Shown here: positions 1 through 5,545 of the stretch, piece after piece | How positions within the stretch are numbered: position 1 is the first letter of the stretch | Layout of the letters: each line of letters begins with the position of its first letter | Source: Flavobacteriaceae bacterium | Lineage (GTDB): Bacteria; Bacteroidota; Bacteroidia; Flavobacteriales; Flavobacteriaceae | Assembly (NCBI GenBank): GCA_030590765.1 | Contig: JAUVCP010000176.1 | Coordinates: forward strand, 1 to 5,545 | Length of the DNA stretch: 5,545 nt | Direction: 5' to 3' | Translations under genes and position numbers: made by a program | Notes under the pieces: model-generated | Told to the model about the DNA's origin: nothing | Database searches by the model: none | The model's input: the letters and a program-made list of their open reading frames with translations, nothing else

Positions 1-769
1 ATATCTCCATTATATGGCTCAAGTGGCGAAGCACCTAGTTCAATTACTGCAACATCTGCATTGACTGAATTAATTCGACTTAGTAGCTGGATAAGTTTAT
101 TTCTATATTTTTCACGGGGATATATCGTTGAAGGCAATCCAATATTAACAAAATCAAAAATAAAATCAGCTCCAACATCTTTAAAAGACAATATATCACT
201 GTATCTGCTGGCACCGGTTAACTTACCCGCAACTACTTTTAAGCCTGCTCTTTTTAAATGATTTACAATAATTTTTGCTGAAGTTGTTTTACCTGCAGAC
301 ATTGATGTACCCACCAATAAAACAACCGGAGTATTGAATTTAGAGAATTTAATATGATCTACATAATCATCCATTTTACAAATTTTACCATCCTTAGCCA
401 GATGACCCACATATTGTATTTCGATAAGATTTGGCAGATATACTGATTTGAGGTACATTTCCCAAACAGTCCGGCACCTGTTAAAAGATGCATTTTTCCA
501 TCCTCATCAACTTCTTTCCATGTGCCGGTAGCTTCTAAAGTTGCATATCGCTCACCTAAAGCTCCAACCACCTGATCTCCTTTCATTATGCTTCTCATTC
601 TTCCATTGATCAATTCAACTTTTAGAATATCGCTCCCCGTATCTGTAATCTCACCAATCACATAATCACCGGTTTTCCATTTGATCTTATCTAGTTTTTC
701 AACAAAAAAAGGTTTTTGATCCAAATCGGAAATTCTTAGCATCGAAGTAAAAATATACTGTGAATTCAT
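1..769 (-). pseudogene. P-loop NTPase-like protein, frameshifted and cut by the window edge
   Basis: Probable nucleotide-binding protein of unknown function. The intact N-terminal frame (769 down to 359) starts MNSQYIFTSMLRISDLD and ends in a stop at 359-361, but its last ~30 residues look like out-of-frame translation. The neighbouring frame is open from about 458 to the window edge. Restoring one A in the coding strand at the T run 447-449 joins the two as ...GLFGKCTS-KSVYLPNLIE.... The rebuilt protein has at least 257 residues: an N-terminal, probably beta-rich part (1-110) with a TGAGLFGKCTS motif; a Walker A loop GTSMSAGKT at about 154-162; a KLTGASRYSD stretch at about 183-192; and a Walker B-like hydrophobic strand ending in acidic E244 (AVIELGASP). 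This suggests a SIMIBI-type P-loop fold. The start ATG shares one base with the upstream TAA stop (TAATG), which implies coupling to the M20 gene. The second frame has its own ATG at 456-458, so two polypeptides are possible. The P-loop is clear; the function is not. Confidence 0.72.
444..450 (-). other. Apparent one-base deletion (frameshift site)
   Basis: The frame carrying the N-terminal part of the P-loop gene and the frame carrying its Walker A part must switch here. On the coding strand the sequence reads acc tca aat cag. One extra A in the AAA run (T run 447-449 on the + strand) gives acc tca aaa tca gta, and reading continues without a stop to the window edge. No X XXY YYZ slippery heptamer fits the zero frame, so programmed -1 frameshifting is unlikely. 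A homopolymer indel, biological or from sequencing, is the simplest reading. The exact base is inferred from how smoothly the two halves join; a site a few codons upstream (the GGGAAA at 458-463) is also possible. Confidence 0.6.
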
Positions 770-1956
770 TATCTATTTGTTTTATTATTTAATTGTTTTG
801 CGGTTAAAAGCAAGGTCAACAATGCTGTACGCTCTATTAATTTATCCGTAAAAATAAACTCGTGTTTTGCATGTGCCCCATCTCCAACTGTTCCCAATCC
901 GTCTAAAGTTGCCGTAAACAAACTTGTAGTATTACCGTCAGATCCACCTCCAGCTGTAGAATCTTTTAAGTCTAAACCAATTAACGTACCCATATTTTTT
1001 GCCATTTTCCATAGTCTTTGATTGCGTTGGGTTTTTTCCATAGGGGGTCTTCCAAAATATCCATCCACAATTAATTCTACATCTTTATTCTTCGGTTTTA
1101 AATTAAGGATCTCTTTGCTTATAAAATCGGCATCCTTACTATTATGTACTCTCACATCAACTACGGCTCTACTTTCAGCTGCAATAACATTGGCTGATGT
1201 GCCTCCTTCTATCATTCCTACATTTACAGTTATTCCTTTCTCAAAATCATTAAGCGAAAACAAATGTTGTATGTGATAAGAGAGTTCAACAATAGCGCTA
1301 ACTCCTTTATCAGGGTTTAATCCAGCATGAGCAGGTTTTCCCTTAACTAAAATTGTAAATCTGCCTATACCCTTTCTAGCTGTTTTCAATTTCCCGGTTA
1401 TTCCTAAAGGAGGTTCCAATACAAAAGCCCTATCGGCTATTTTAGAAATTTTTACAATGGCACTTTCTGATTCTTTACTTCCTATTTCCTCATCTGAATT
1501 GATTATGATCACTGGTGTTAACGGGCATTTTAATTTTAAATCTCTGATGGTCTGCAAGGCATAGATCATTTGTATTAATCCTGCCTTCATATCAAAAACA
1601 CCAGGTCCGGTAATTTTCAATTCATCTTGAACAACAGGCATACTTAGAATGGTATTTGTTTCCCAAACAGTATCACAGTGACCTAATAAAAGTTGAATAG
1701 GATTATTTTTTAATCGCTTCGTTGGTCTCGAAAATATAAAGCCACCTGTTTTCTTTCCCGGCATATGAAACACATAAAAATCAAGTTTCTCTAATGCCAG
1801 TTTTAACAAACTAATGATCTTAACTTGTGAATTGGCATCGGTTGATGGAGATTCAGCTTCTACAAGTTCTTTTAAAAAGAGAATCATATCTTCCTGATTT
1901 TCTTTTAGATATTTTACAATATGTTTAGCTTCTAATGTTTTCATGCTAAACTTCAT
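769..1956 (-). CDS. M20-family zinc metallopeptidase (glutamate carboxypeptidase-like)
   Basis: A 395-residue cytoplasmic di-zinc hydrolase of the M20 family, closest in layout to carboxypeptidase G2/ArgE-type enzymes, which cleave amide bonds of C-terminal or N-acyl amino acids. Visible active-site pieces in order are LGHCDTVW (zinc ligand H93, with D95); GPGVFDMKAG (bridging D122); NSDEEIGS (catalytic base E156, zinc ligand E157); LEPP (zinc ligand E181); and GDGAHAKHEF (zinc ligand H362). The inserted dimerisation/lid domain runs from about 193 to 305 and includes GKPAHAGLNPDKG with the family's H210. All metal and catalytic residues are present, so it should be active. There is no signal peptide. 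An in-frame ATG four codons downstream (1942-1944) is an equally plausible start; neither has a Shine-Dalgarno. It lies 11 bp after the flavin reductase gene and overlaps the next gene by one base. The family call is firm; the substrate is unknown. Confidence 0.93.
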   Translation of the reverse strand: MKFSMKTLEAKHIVKYLKENQEDMILFLKELVEAESPSTDANSQVKIISLLKLALEKLDFYVFHMPGKKTGGFIFSRPTKRLKNNPIQLLLGHCDTVWETNTILSMPVVQDELKITGPGVFDMKAGLIQMIYALQTIRDLKLKCPLTPVIIINSDEEIGSKESESAIVKISKIADRAFVLEPPLGITGKLKTARKGIGRFTILVKGKPAHAGLNPDKGVSAIVELSYHIQHLFSLNDFEKGITVNVGMIEGGTSANVIAAESRAVVDVRVHNSKDADFISKEILNLKPKNKDVELIVDGYFGRPPMEKTQRNQRLWKMAKNMGTLIGLDLKDSTAGGGSDGNTTSLFTATLDGLGTVGDGAHAKHEFIFTDKLIERTALLTLLLTAKQLNNKTNR

Positions 1957-1967
1957 TTAATACAGCT

Positions 1968-2579
1968 TTATGGCTGAAAATCTTTAGGGTATGGATAACT
2001 GAGTGTTTCTTTTATATCGGCAAATCTGCCCTGAGCAATATATGCCAAAAGAGAATTGTCATAAACATGTTTTTGCTGATCAACTTCTGAAAATATTTTA
2101 TAATCTTTATGGACAAATGCAGCATCAATTTTACCAGTGATGATGCTGTAACTATCAAACCCATCAATTATTTTAAATAAAGTACATTCAAATAAAACAT
2201 AGGAATCAGCGATAAATATATTGTCTTTTTTTGATGTTGGAATTGTAGGTATATTCTCCACAATATTTTTGACAAAGTGATTCTCTTCACATCTGGGAAT
2301 TGCCGATAAGGAACTTAATAAAATCTGGCTTGGCCGAATATAACTAACAGTAAAACTCTTTTCTTTTTTGACGTTATGGTAGGTTTTATGCCTGGGGGTA
2401 CAAACAAAAGCAATATAATTTGAAAACCCAATTGGTGTAACCATATGCTTGGGCGAAAGATCATATACATCACCTTCTTTTGTGCCAATAACAACTAGCG
2501 GGGCAACAGTGTAAAAGTGATCCCATATATTCTCTTTAACATTTAAAGAGATAAAGTCTTTAAAATTATTCTCTCCCAT
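1968..2579 (-). CDS. Flavin reductase-like FMN-binding split-barrel protein
   Basis: A 203-residue soluble protein of the flavin reductase-like family (FMN-binding split barrel). Members bind FMN/FAD and either reduce flavin with NAD(P)H for a partner oxygenase or carry out their own redox step. Family-like features are an N-terminal strand with TVAPLVVIGTKEG (24-36), the DLSPKHMVTPIGFSNYIAFVCTPRHKTYHN block (40-69) that should form the flavin site, FTVSYIRPSQILLSSLSA (76-93), and a barrel strand near SYSIITGKIDAAFVH (143-157). The frame is open a further 40 codons upstream to an ATG at 2699. That extension runs through the hppA terminator and a likely promoter and looks like non-coding translation, so I choose the ATG at 2577-2579 (MGENNFKDF). 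It is the first gene of a three-gene unit with the M20 hydrolase and the P-loop protein, which suggests it acts in the same pathway. The family is fairly sure; the substrate and partner are not visible. Confidence 0.87.
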   Translation of the reverse strand: MGENNFKDFISLNVKENIWDHFYTVAPLVVIGTKEGDVYDLSPKHMVTPIGFSNYIAFVCTPRHKTYHNVKKEKSFTVSYIRPSQILLSSLSAIPRCEENHFVKNIVENIPTIPTSKKDNIFIADSYVLFECTLFKIIDGFDSYSIITGKIDAAFVHKDYKIFSEVDQQKHVYDNSLLAYIAQGRFADIKETLSYPYPKDFQP

Positions 2580-2611
2580 AATTCCTACAACATTTATCAA
2601 AATAACCTCAC

Positions 2612-2643
2612 TAAAGTTAAGAAAATATACTGTTATTGACAAA
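2612..2643 (-). promoter_or_regulatory. Candidate Bacteroidota-type promoter for the three-gene unit
   Basis: On the - strand TTTG (2643-2640) is followed after 20 nt by TAACTTTA (2619-2612). This matches the Bacteroidota primary sigma consensus TTTG / TAnnTTTG at 7 of 8 positions in the second box, with suitable spacing. It lies downstream of the hppA terminator and would give a transcript start near 2605, about 25 nt before the flavin reductase ATG. This is a motif match only, in AT-rich DNA. Confidence 0.45.
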
Positions 2644-2664
2644 TATTTATCTAAAAATAATTGC

Positions 2665-2694
2665 AAAAAAAATGCGAACTTGAGTTCGCATTTT
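2665..2694 (-). terminator. Intrinsic terminator of hppA
   Basis: On the - strand an 11-bp perfect stem (AAAATGCGAAC pairing with GTTCGCATTTT) closes a TCAA loop, and the 3' arm runs into an uninterrupted T tract ending at 2665. It starts 24 nt after the hppA stop codon and faces the right way to end hppA transcription. It separates hppA from the flavin reductase unit and argues against the longer start of that gene. Confidence 0.88.
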
Positions 2695-2718
2695 GTCATT
2701 TTGTTTTAAAGCAAAGGT

Positions 2719-5118
2719 CTATTCCTTTTCCTTTTTGATCAACTTATCAACCTCATCGCCCTTTAGTATTTTGGTTTCTACTTTTTTCTCGCCATTTTCA
2801 ATAGTTGTTGTTGTCACAGTTGCTGTTTTTTCTCCATTATCTAAAACTTCAACTTGAATTTTTTTCATTACTTCTTTTGAAGAATTTGACTTCATCTCTT
2901 CATGTAATTCAATAGTTACAGCCTTGCTATTATGGGTTTCCAGTTTATCAGCACTTAATGCAATACTTGGAGCAATAACCAATGCCACTACTGACATTAA
3001 TTTCAATAAAATATTCAATGAAGGCCCTGAAGTATCTTTAAACGGATCACCAACAGTATCTCCAACTACAGATGCTTTATGAGGTACTGAGCCTTTTCCG
3101 TATGGAACACCATCAATGGTAACCCCTTCTTCTATCATTTTTTTAGCATTATCCCATGCTCCACCAGCATTGGATTGAAAAATAGCCATCAATACACCTG
3201 TTACGGTAACACCAGCCAATAAACCTCCTAACATTTCAGCTCCACCTATAAATCCAACCAAAACAGGTGTAACAATCGCTAACAAACCTGGTAATACCAT
3301 TTCTTTAATAGATGCTTTTGTTGATATATCAACACATTTATCATATTCTGCATAACCATCTGCTTTGTCAAAAATTACTCTGTCTTCTGGTGTAGCTTTT
3401 GACATATCAGAATCATACTTTTTCAATATTACCAGTGCATTCTTTAATTCAGGAATATCTTTAAACTGGCGTCTAACCTCTTCTATCATCGCCATAGCCG
3501 CACGCCCAACCGCACTCATAGAAAGTGCTGAAAATACAAATGGCAGCATCCCTCCTACAAATAAACCAGCCATTACAGTAGATTTTGAGATGTCAATACT
3601 ACTGATATTTGCCTGTTGCATAAATGCAGAGAATAATGCTAATGCTGTTAAAGCTGCAGAAGCAATAGCAAATCCTTTACCTATAGCTGCAGTTGTATTA
3701 CCAACAGCATCTAATTTATCAGTTTTTTCTCTTACTTCTTTCGGTAATTCTGCCATTTGGGCAATTCCACCTGCATTGTCAGAAATAGGACCATAAGCAT
3801 CAACTGCTAATTGAATTCCTGTGTTTGCTAACATACCTACTGCTGCGATGGCAATACCATATAAACCGGCGAAATGAAAGGATAAAATGATTGCTGCTGC
3901 GATCAATAATATAGGAATTGCAGTTGACATCATACCTACACTTAAACCCGCAATAATATTTGTTGCTGAACCTGTAGCAGATTGATTCACAATTCCGGTA
4001 ACAGGTTTTGTTCCGGTACCAGTATAATACTCTGTAATCATTCCAACTCCTAATCCGGCTACTAATCCAACAATAGTTGCTATAAAAACACCCATTGAAG
4101 TAAATTCTGTCCCCTTATATATCCATACCTCAGGTAAAAGATTAGTAATTAATACGTAAGAAGCGGCTACCATGATAGCTGAAGATAAATACTCGCCAAT
4201 ATTCAAGGCTGTTTGTGGGTTTCCTCCTTCTTTTACCTTCACAAAGAAAGTTCCGATGATTGAGGTTATTATCCCTGTAGCAGCTAAAGCCAATGGAAGT
4301 ATAACTGCCCCTAATTTAAATTCCGCGAAAGCATCAAGATTAAAGAAAACAGCTCCCAAAACCATTGTTGCAATTATGGAGCCTACAAAAGATTCGAACA
4401 AATCGGCTCCCATTCCTGCTACATCACCAACATTATCACCAACATTATCTGCTATTGTTGCAGGATTTAAAGGATGATCTTCAGGAATACCTGCTTCCAC
4501 TTTACCAACCAAATCAGCACCAACATCAGCAGCTTTGGTATAAATACCTCCACCAACACGTGCAAATAAAGCTATGGAAGAAGCACCTAAAGAGAATCCA
4601 GAAATAATATTCAATACTGTTCCCAATCCATTTTTATCATCAACATCATATAAATTACTATAAATTAAAAACAACACACTTAAACCTATCACACCAAGTG
4701 ATACTACGCCAATTCCCATTACGGCACCACCAGAAAAAGCAACTTCCAGTGCTTTATTTAAAGAAGTACGAGCAGCATTAGTGGTTCTAACATTTGCTTT
4801 TGTTGCAATTTGCATACCAATAAAACCGGCCAAAGCTGACATCAATGCGCCTACCACAAAAGACAAGGCCACTAAACCACTTGAATTTTCTTCAGCATTT
4901 CCTTTAAAAACCAAAAGAACAGCAACTGCAATCACGAAGATCGACAATACTTTATATTCTGCTTTTAAAAAGGCTAGGGAGCCATCTGCAATATGCTTGG
5001 CAATGACAGCCATTTTTTCGGTTCCCACTTCTTGTTTTCTTACCCAGGCAGATTTATAGAACATAAAAATCAGACCTACAACCCCTGAAAGAGGTAATAA
5101 GTAAATTAAGTTATCCAT
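2719..5118 (-). CDS. hppA: K+-dependent type membrane pyrophosphatase (ion-pumping)
   Basis: A 799-residue integral membrane pyrophosphatase that hydrolyses cytosolic PPi and pumps Na+ and/or H+ out across the inner membrane; the family has 16 membrane helices and works as a homodimer. Catalytic motifs are intact: [20 protein letters not shown] (189-208; D198, D202, K206), DNVGDNVGD (224-232), GMGADLFES (235-243), [10 protein letters not shown] (473-482), [11 protein letters not shown] (650-660) and [15 protein letters not shown] (686-700). A477 and G480 replace the Lys and Thr of K+-independent enzymes, so it should need K+. E242 sits where Na+ pumps such as the Thermotoga enzyme have their gate glutamate. 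This position is shared by Na+, Na+/H+ and some H+ pumps, so the ion is not settled. After the last helix (about 703-722) comes an unusual ~77-residue hydrophilic tail. The start gives a standard first helix ([16 protein letters not shown]) and has no Shine-Dalgarno. The gene appears monocistronic, closed by the hairpin at 2665-2694. Confidence 0.98.
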   Translation of the reverse strand: MDNLIYLLPLSGVVGLIFMFYKSAWVRKQEVGTEKMAVIAKHIADGSLAFLKAEYKVLSIFVIAVAVLLVFKGNAEENSSGLVALSFVVGALMSALAGFIGMQIATKANVRTTNAARTSLNKALEVAFSGGAVMGIGVVSLGVIGLSVLFLIYSNLYDVDDKNGLGTVLNIISGFSLGASSIALFARVGGGIYTKAADVGADLVGKVEAGIPEDHPLNPATIADNVGDNVGDVAGMGADLFESFVGSIIATMVLGAVFFNLDAFAEFKLGAVILPLALAATGIITSIIGTFFVKVKEGGNPQTALNIGEYLSSAIMVAASYVLITNLLPEVWIYKGTEFTSMGVFIATIVGLVAGLGVGMITEYYTGTGTKPVTGIVNQSATGSATNIIAGLSVGMMSTAIPILLIAAAIILSFHFAGLYGIAIAAVGMLANTGIQLAVDAYGPISDNAGGIAQMAELPKEVREKTDKLDAVGNTTAAIGKGFAIASAALTALALFSAFMQQANISSIDISKSTVMAGLFVGGMLPFVFSALSMSAVGRAAMAMIEEVRRQFKDIPELKNALVILKKYDSDMSKATPEDRVIFDKADGYAEYDKCVDISTKASIKEMVLPGLLAIVTPVLVGFIGGAEMLGGLLAGVTVTGVLMAIFQSNAGGAWDNAKKMIEEGVTIDGVPYGKGSVPHKASVVGDTVGDPFKDTSGPSLNILLKLMSVVALVIAPSIALSADKLETHNSKAVTIELHEEMKSNSSKEVMKKIQVEVLDNGEKTATVTTTTIENGEKKVETKILKGDEVDKLIKKEKE
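2722..2952 (-). other. C-terminal hydrophilic tail of the pyrophosphatase
   Basis: Codons 723-799 of hppA lie beyond the last predicted membrane helix, where many family members end. The tail is strongly charged and Lys/Glu/Thr-rich. It contains two similar segments, [12 protein letters not shown] (759-770) and [12 protein letters not shown] (773-784), each about 12 residues, and ends in a Lys/Glu run. In solved structures of the family the C-terminus faces the periplasm, so the tail would be exported. Its codon use and base composition look like the rest of the gene, and no frameshift is needed to reach it. Its function is unknown. Confidence 0.7.
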
Positions 5119-5136
5119 TTTGTATTAATTTTGAGT

Positions 5137-5221
5137 TATTTAACATTTACAATAATAGTAAAATTACTCATATAAAAAAAGAGTTCCTATTTTATTTACA
5201 AAACAAAGCTATTTAACATTT
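5137..5221. repeat. 12-bp direct repeat upstream of hppA
   Basis: TATTTAACATTT occurs exactly at 5137-5148 and again at 5210-5221, 73 bp apart, both upstream of the hppA start. It could be a paired regulator site, since the spacing is close to seven helical turns. The sequence is simple and AT-rich, and chance repetition is quite possible. Confidence 0.3.
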
Positions 5222-5330
5222 TTTATCAGAGCTTTTAAACTTCAATACAACGAATATTAACCCAACAACTGTTAGTACTCTTTTAGATGAATGTTTTTAC
5301 AAAAAGAACGCAATATTTTATAAAAAGATT

Positions 5331-5338
5331 TATATTTG
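5331..5338 (+). promoter_or_regulatory. TATATTTG promoter box for tRNA-Leu
   Basis: TATATTTG matches the Bacteroidota TAnnTTTG box at every fixed position and faces the tRNA. It predicts a transcript start near 5345 and a 5' leader of about 78 nt, to be removed by RNase P. I see no TTTG at the expected distance upstream, so support is half of a full promoter. Confidence 0.4.
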
Positions 5339-5361
5339 CAGTCCGAAAATAAGAGTCCATA

Positions 5362-5376
5362 TCTAACTGGGTTAGA
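5362..5376. repeat. Short perfect palindrome in the tRNA leader
   Basis: TCTAAC (5362-5367) and GTTAGA (5371-5376) are perfect inverted repeats around a TGG spacer. As RNA it would form a 6-bp hairpin in the leader between the TATATTTG box and the tRNA; as DNA it could be a small operator. It has no T tract, so it is not a terminator. Confidence 0.35.
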
Positions 5377-5422
5377 CAGGATAAAGTTTTGGAAAAGAAA
5401 ACTAAGAAACGTTTATAAATAT

Positions 5423-5506
5423 GCCTTGGTGGCGGAATTGGTAGACGCGCTGGATTCAAAATCCAGTGATTGCAAGATCGTGTGGGTTCGATTCCCACCC
5501 AAGGTA
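5423..5506 (+). tRNA. tRNA-Leu (anticodon CAA)
   Basis: An 84-nt class II tRNA that reads UUG leucine codons. The acceptor arms GCCTTGG (5423-5429) and CCAAGGT (5499-5505) pair with a G-U at the first position, followed by discriminator A5506. The anticodon stem CTGGA/TCCAG (5450-5454, 5462-5466) encloses loop TTCAAAA with anticodon CAA at 5457-5459. A long variable arm (GAT...ATC, about 5468-5479) is typical of tRNA-Leu. The T arm is GTGGG TTCGATT CCCAC (5482-5498). The 3' CCA is not encoded and would be added after transcription. All arms are intact, so it should be functional. Confidence 0.97.
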
Positions 5507-5512
5507 CAAGGG

Positions 5513-5541
5513 AAAGCTGAGATTTATGTCTCAGCTTTTTT
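5513..5541 (+). terminator. Intrinsic terminator of tRNA-Leu
   Basis: A 10-bp perfect stem, AAAGCTGAGA (5513-5522) with TCTCAGCTTT (5529-5538), closes a TTTATG loop and runs into six T residues (5536-5541). It begins 7 nt after the tRNA, so the tRNA is probably transcribed alone. Confidence 0.9.
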
Positions 5542-5545
5542 ATTT

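Larger units (their letters stand above)
5119..5422. other. Intergenic region between hppA and tRNA-Leu
   Basis: About 304 bp of AT-rich DNA between two diverging genes, with no convincing protein-coding frame. It must hold the hppA promoter on the - strand and the tRNA promoter on the + strand. On the hppA side I find a TTTG at 5207-5204 (- strand) but no good second box at the right distance, so I do not place that promoter. The region also holds a 12-bp direct repeat, a TATATTTG box and a short palindrome, each listed separately. Confidence 0.6.

Noticed and set aside
61..261. A + strand open frame of 66 codons at the left edge
   Set aside because: The opposite strand here encodes the P-loop domain with Walker A and Walker B-like motifs; the + frame is a shadow.
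444..465. Programmed -1 ribosomal frameshifting in the P-loop gene
   Set aside because: The zero-frame codons (ggg aaa tgt acc tca aat) contain no X XXY YYZ slippery heptamer, and I saw no obvious downstream stem. A simple indel explains it better.
1022..1276. A + strand open frame of 84 codons opposite the M20 gene
   Set aside because: It is a shadow of the conserved M20 coding sequence, with no motif and no start signal.
3365..5059. Several + strand open frames opposite hppA (3365-3796, 4172-4477, 4365-4607, 4781-5059)
   Set aside because: They lie wholly inside a strongly supported gene on the other strand and have low-complexity or shadow-like composition with no recognisable domain.
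5388..5422. A TTTG (5388-5391) followed by TATAAATA (5414-5421) as a tRNA promoter
   Set aside because: The second box does not match TAnnTTTG and would put the transcript start inside the tRNA.
5283..5498. A - strand open frame of 71 codons beginning MGIEPTRSCNHWILN
   Set aside because: It is the antisense translation of the tRNA-Leu gene and its leader. The start of this peptide is simply the T and anticodon arms read backwards, a common false gene call.
1..5545. CRISPR arrays, insertion sequences, phage attachment sites or a tRNA-linked integrated element
   Set aside because: No repeat-spacer structure, transposase, integrase or terminal inverted repeats were seen. The tRNA's 3' end is not duplicated elsewhere in the window, and the base composition looks even.

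Overview
The window reads as an AT-rich chromosomal segment of a member of the Bacteroidota, probably Flavobacteriia or a relative. The signs are a K+-dependent type membrane pyrophosphatase, start codons preceded by A/T-rich sequence rather than Shine-Dalgarno motifs, and promoter-like sites resembling the Bacteroidota consensus (TTTG about 20 nt upstream of TAnnTTTG). This assignment is inferred from the genes and signals; no rRNA or marker gene is present.

Layout from right to left. A tRNA-Leu(CAA) gene with its own intrinsic terminator lies at the right edge on the + strand (5423-5541). A 304-bp AT-rich intergenic region (5119-5422) separates it from hppA, which runs the other way on the - strand (2719-5118) and encodes a 799-residue ion-pumping membrane pyrophosphatase. 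hppA is closed by a strong intrinsic terminator (2665-2694).

Immediately after that terminator a new - strand transcription unit begins, probably from a promoter at 2612-2643. Its genes are a flavin reductase-like FMN-binding protein (1968-2579), an M20-family zinc carboxypeptidase/deacylase (769-1956) and a P-loop NTPase-like protein (1-769) that continues past the left edge. Spacing is 11 bp between the first two genes. The second and third share one base (a TAATG stop/start overlap), so they are almost certainly co-transcribed and perhaps translationally coupled. The third gene carries an apparent one-base deletion near 447-449 that breaks its reading frame. It is either a sequencing error or a real lesion.

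How the parts work together. hppA couples hydrolysis of cytosolic pyrophosphate to cation export and stands alone. The three-gene unit pairs a flavin-binding redox protein, an amide-bond hydrolase for an acidic or N-acylated substrate, and a nucleotide-binding protein of unknown function. That resembles a small metabolic pathway whose substrate cannot be named from the sequence. It is the best candidate here for something not well described.
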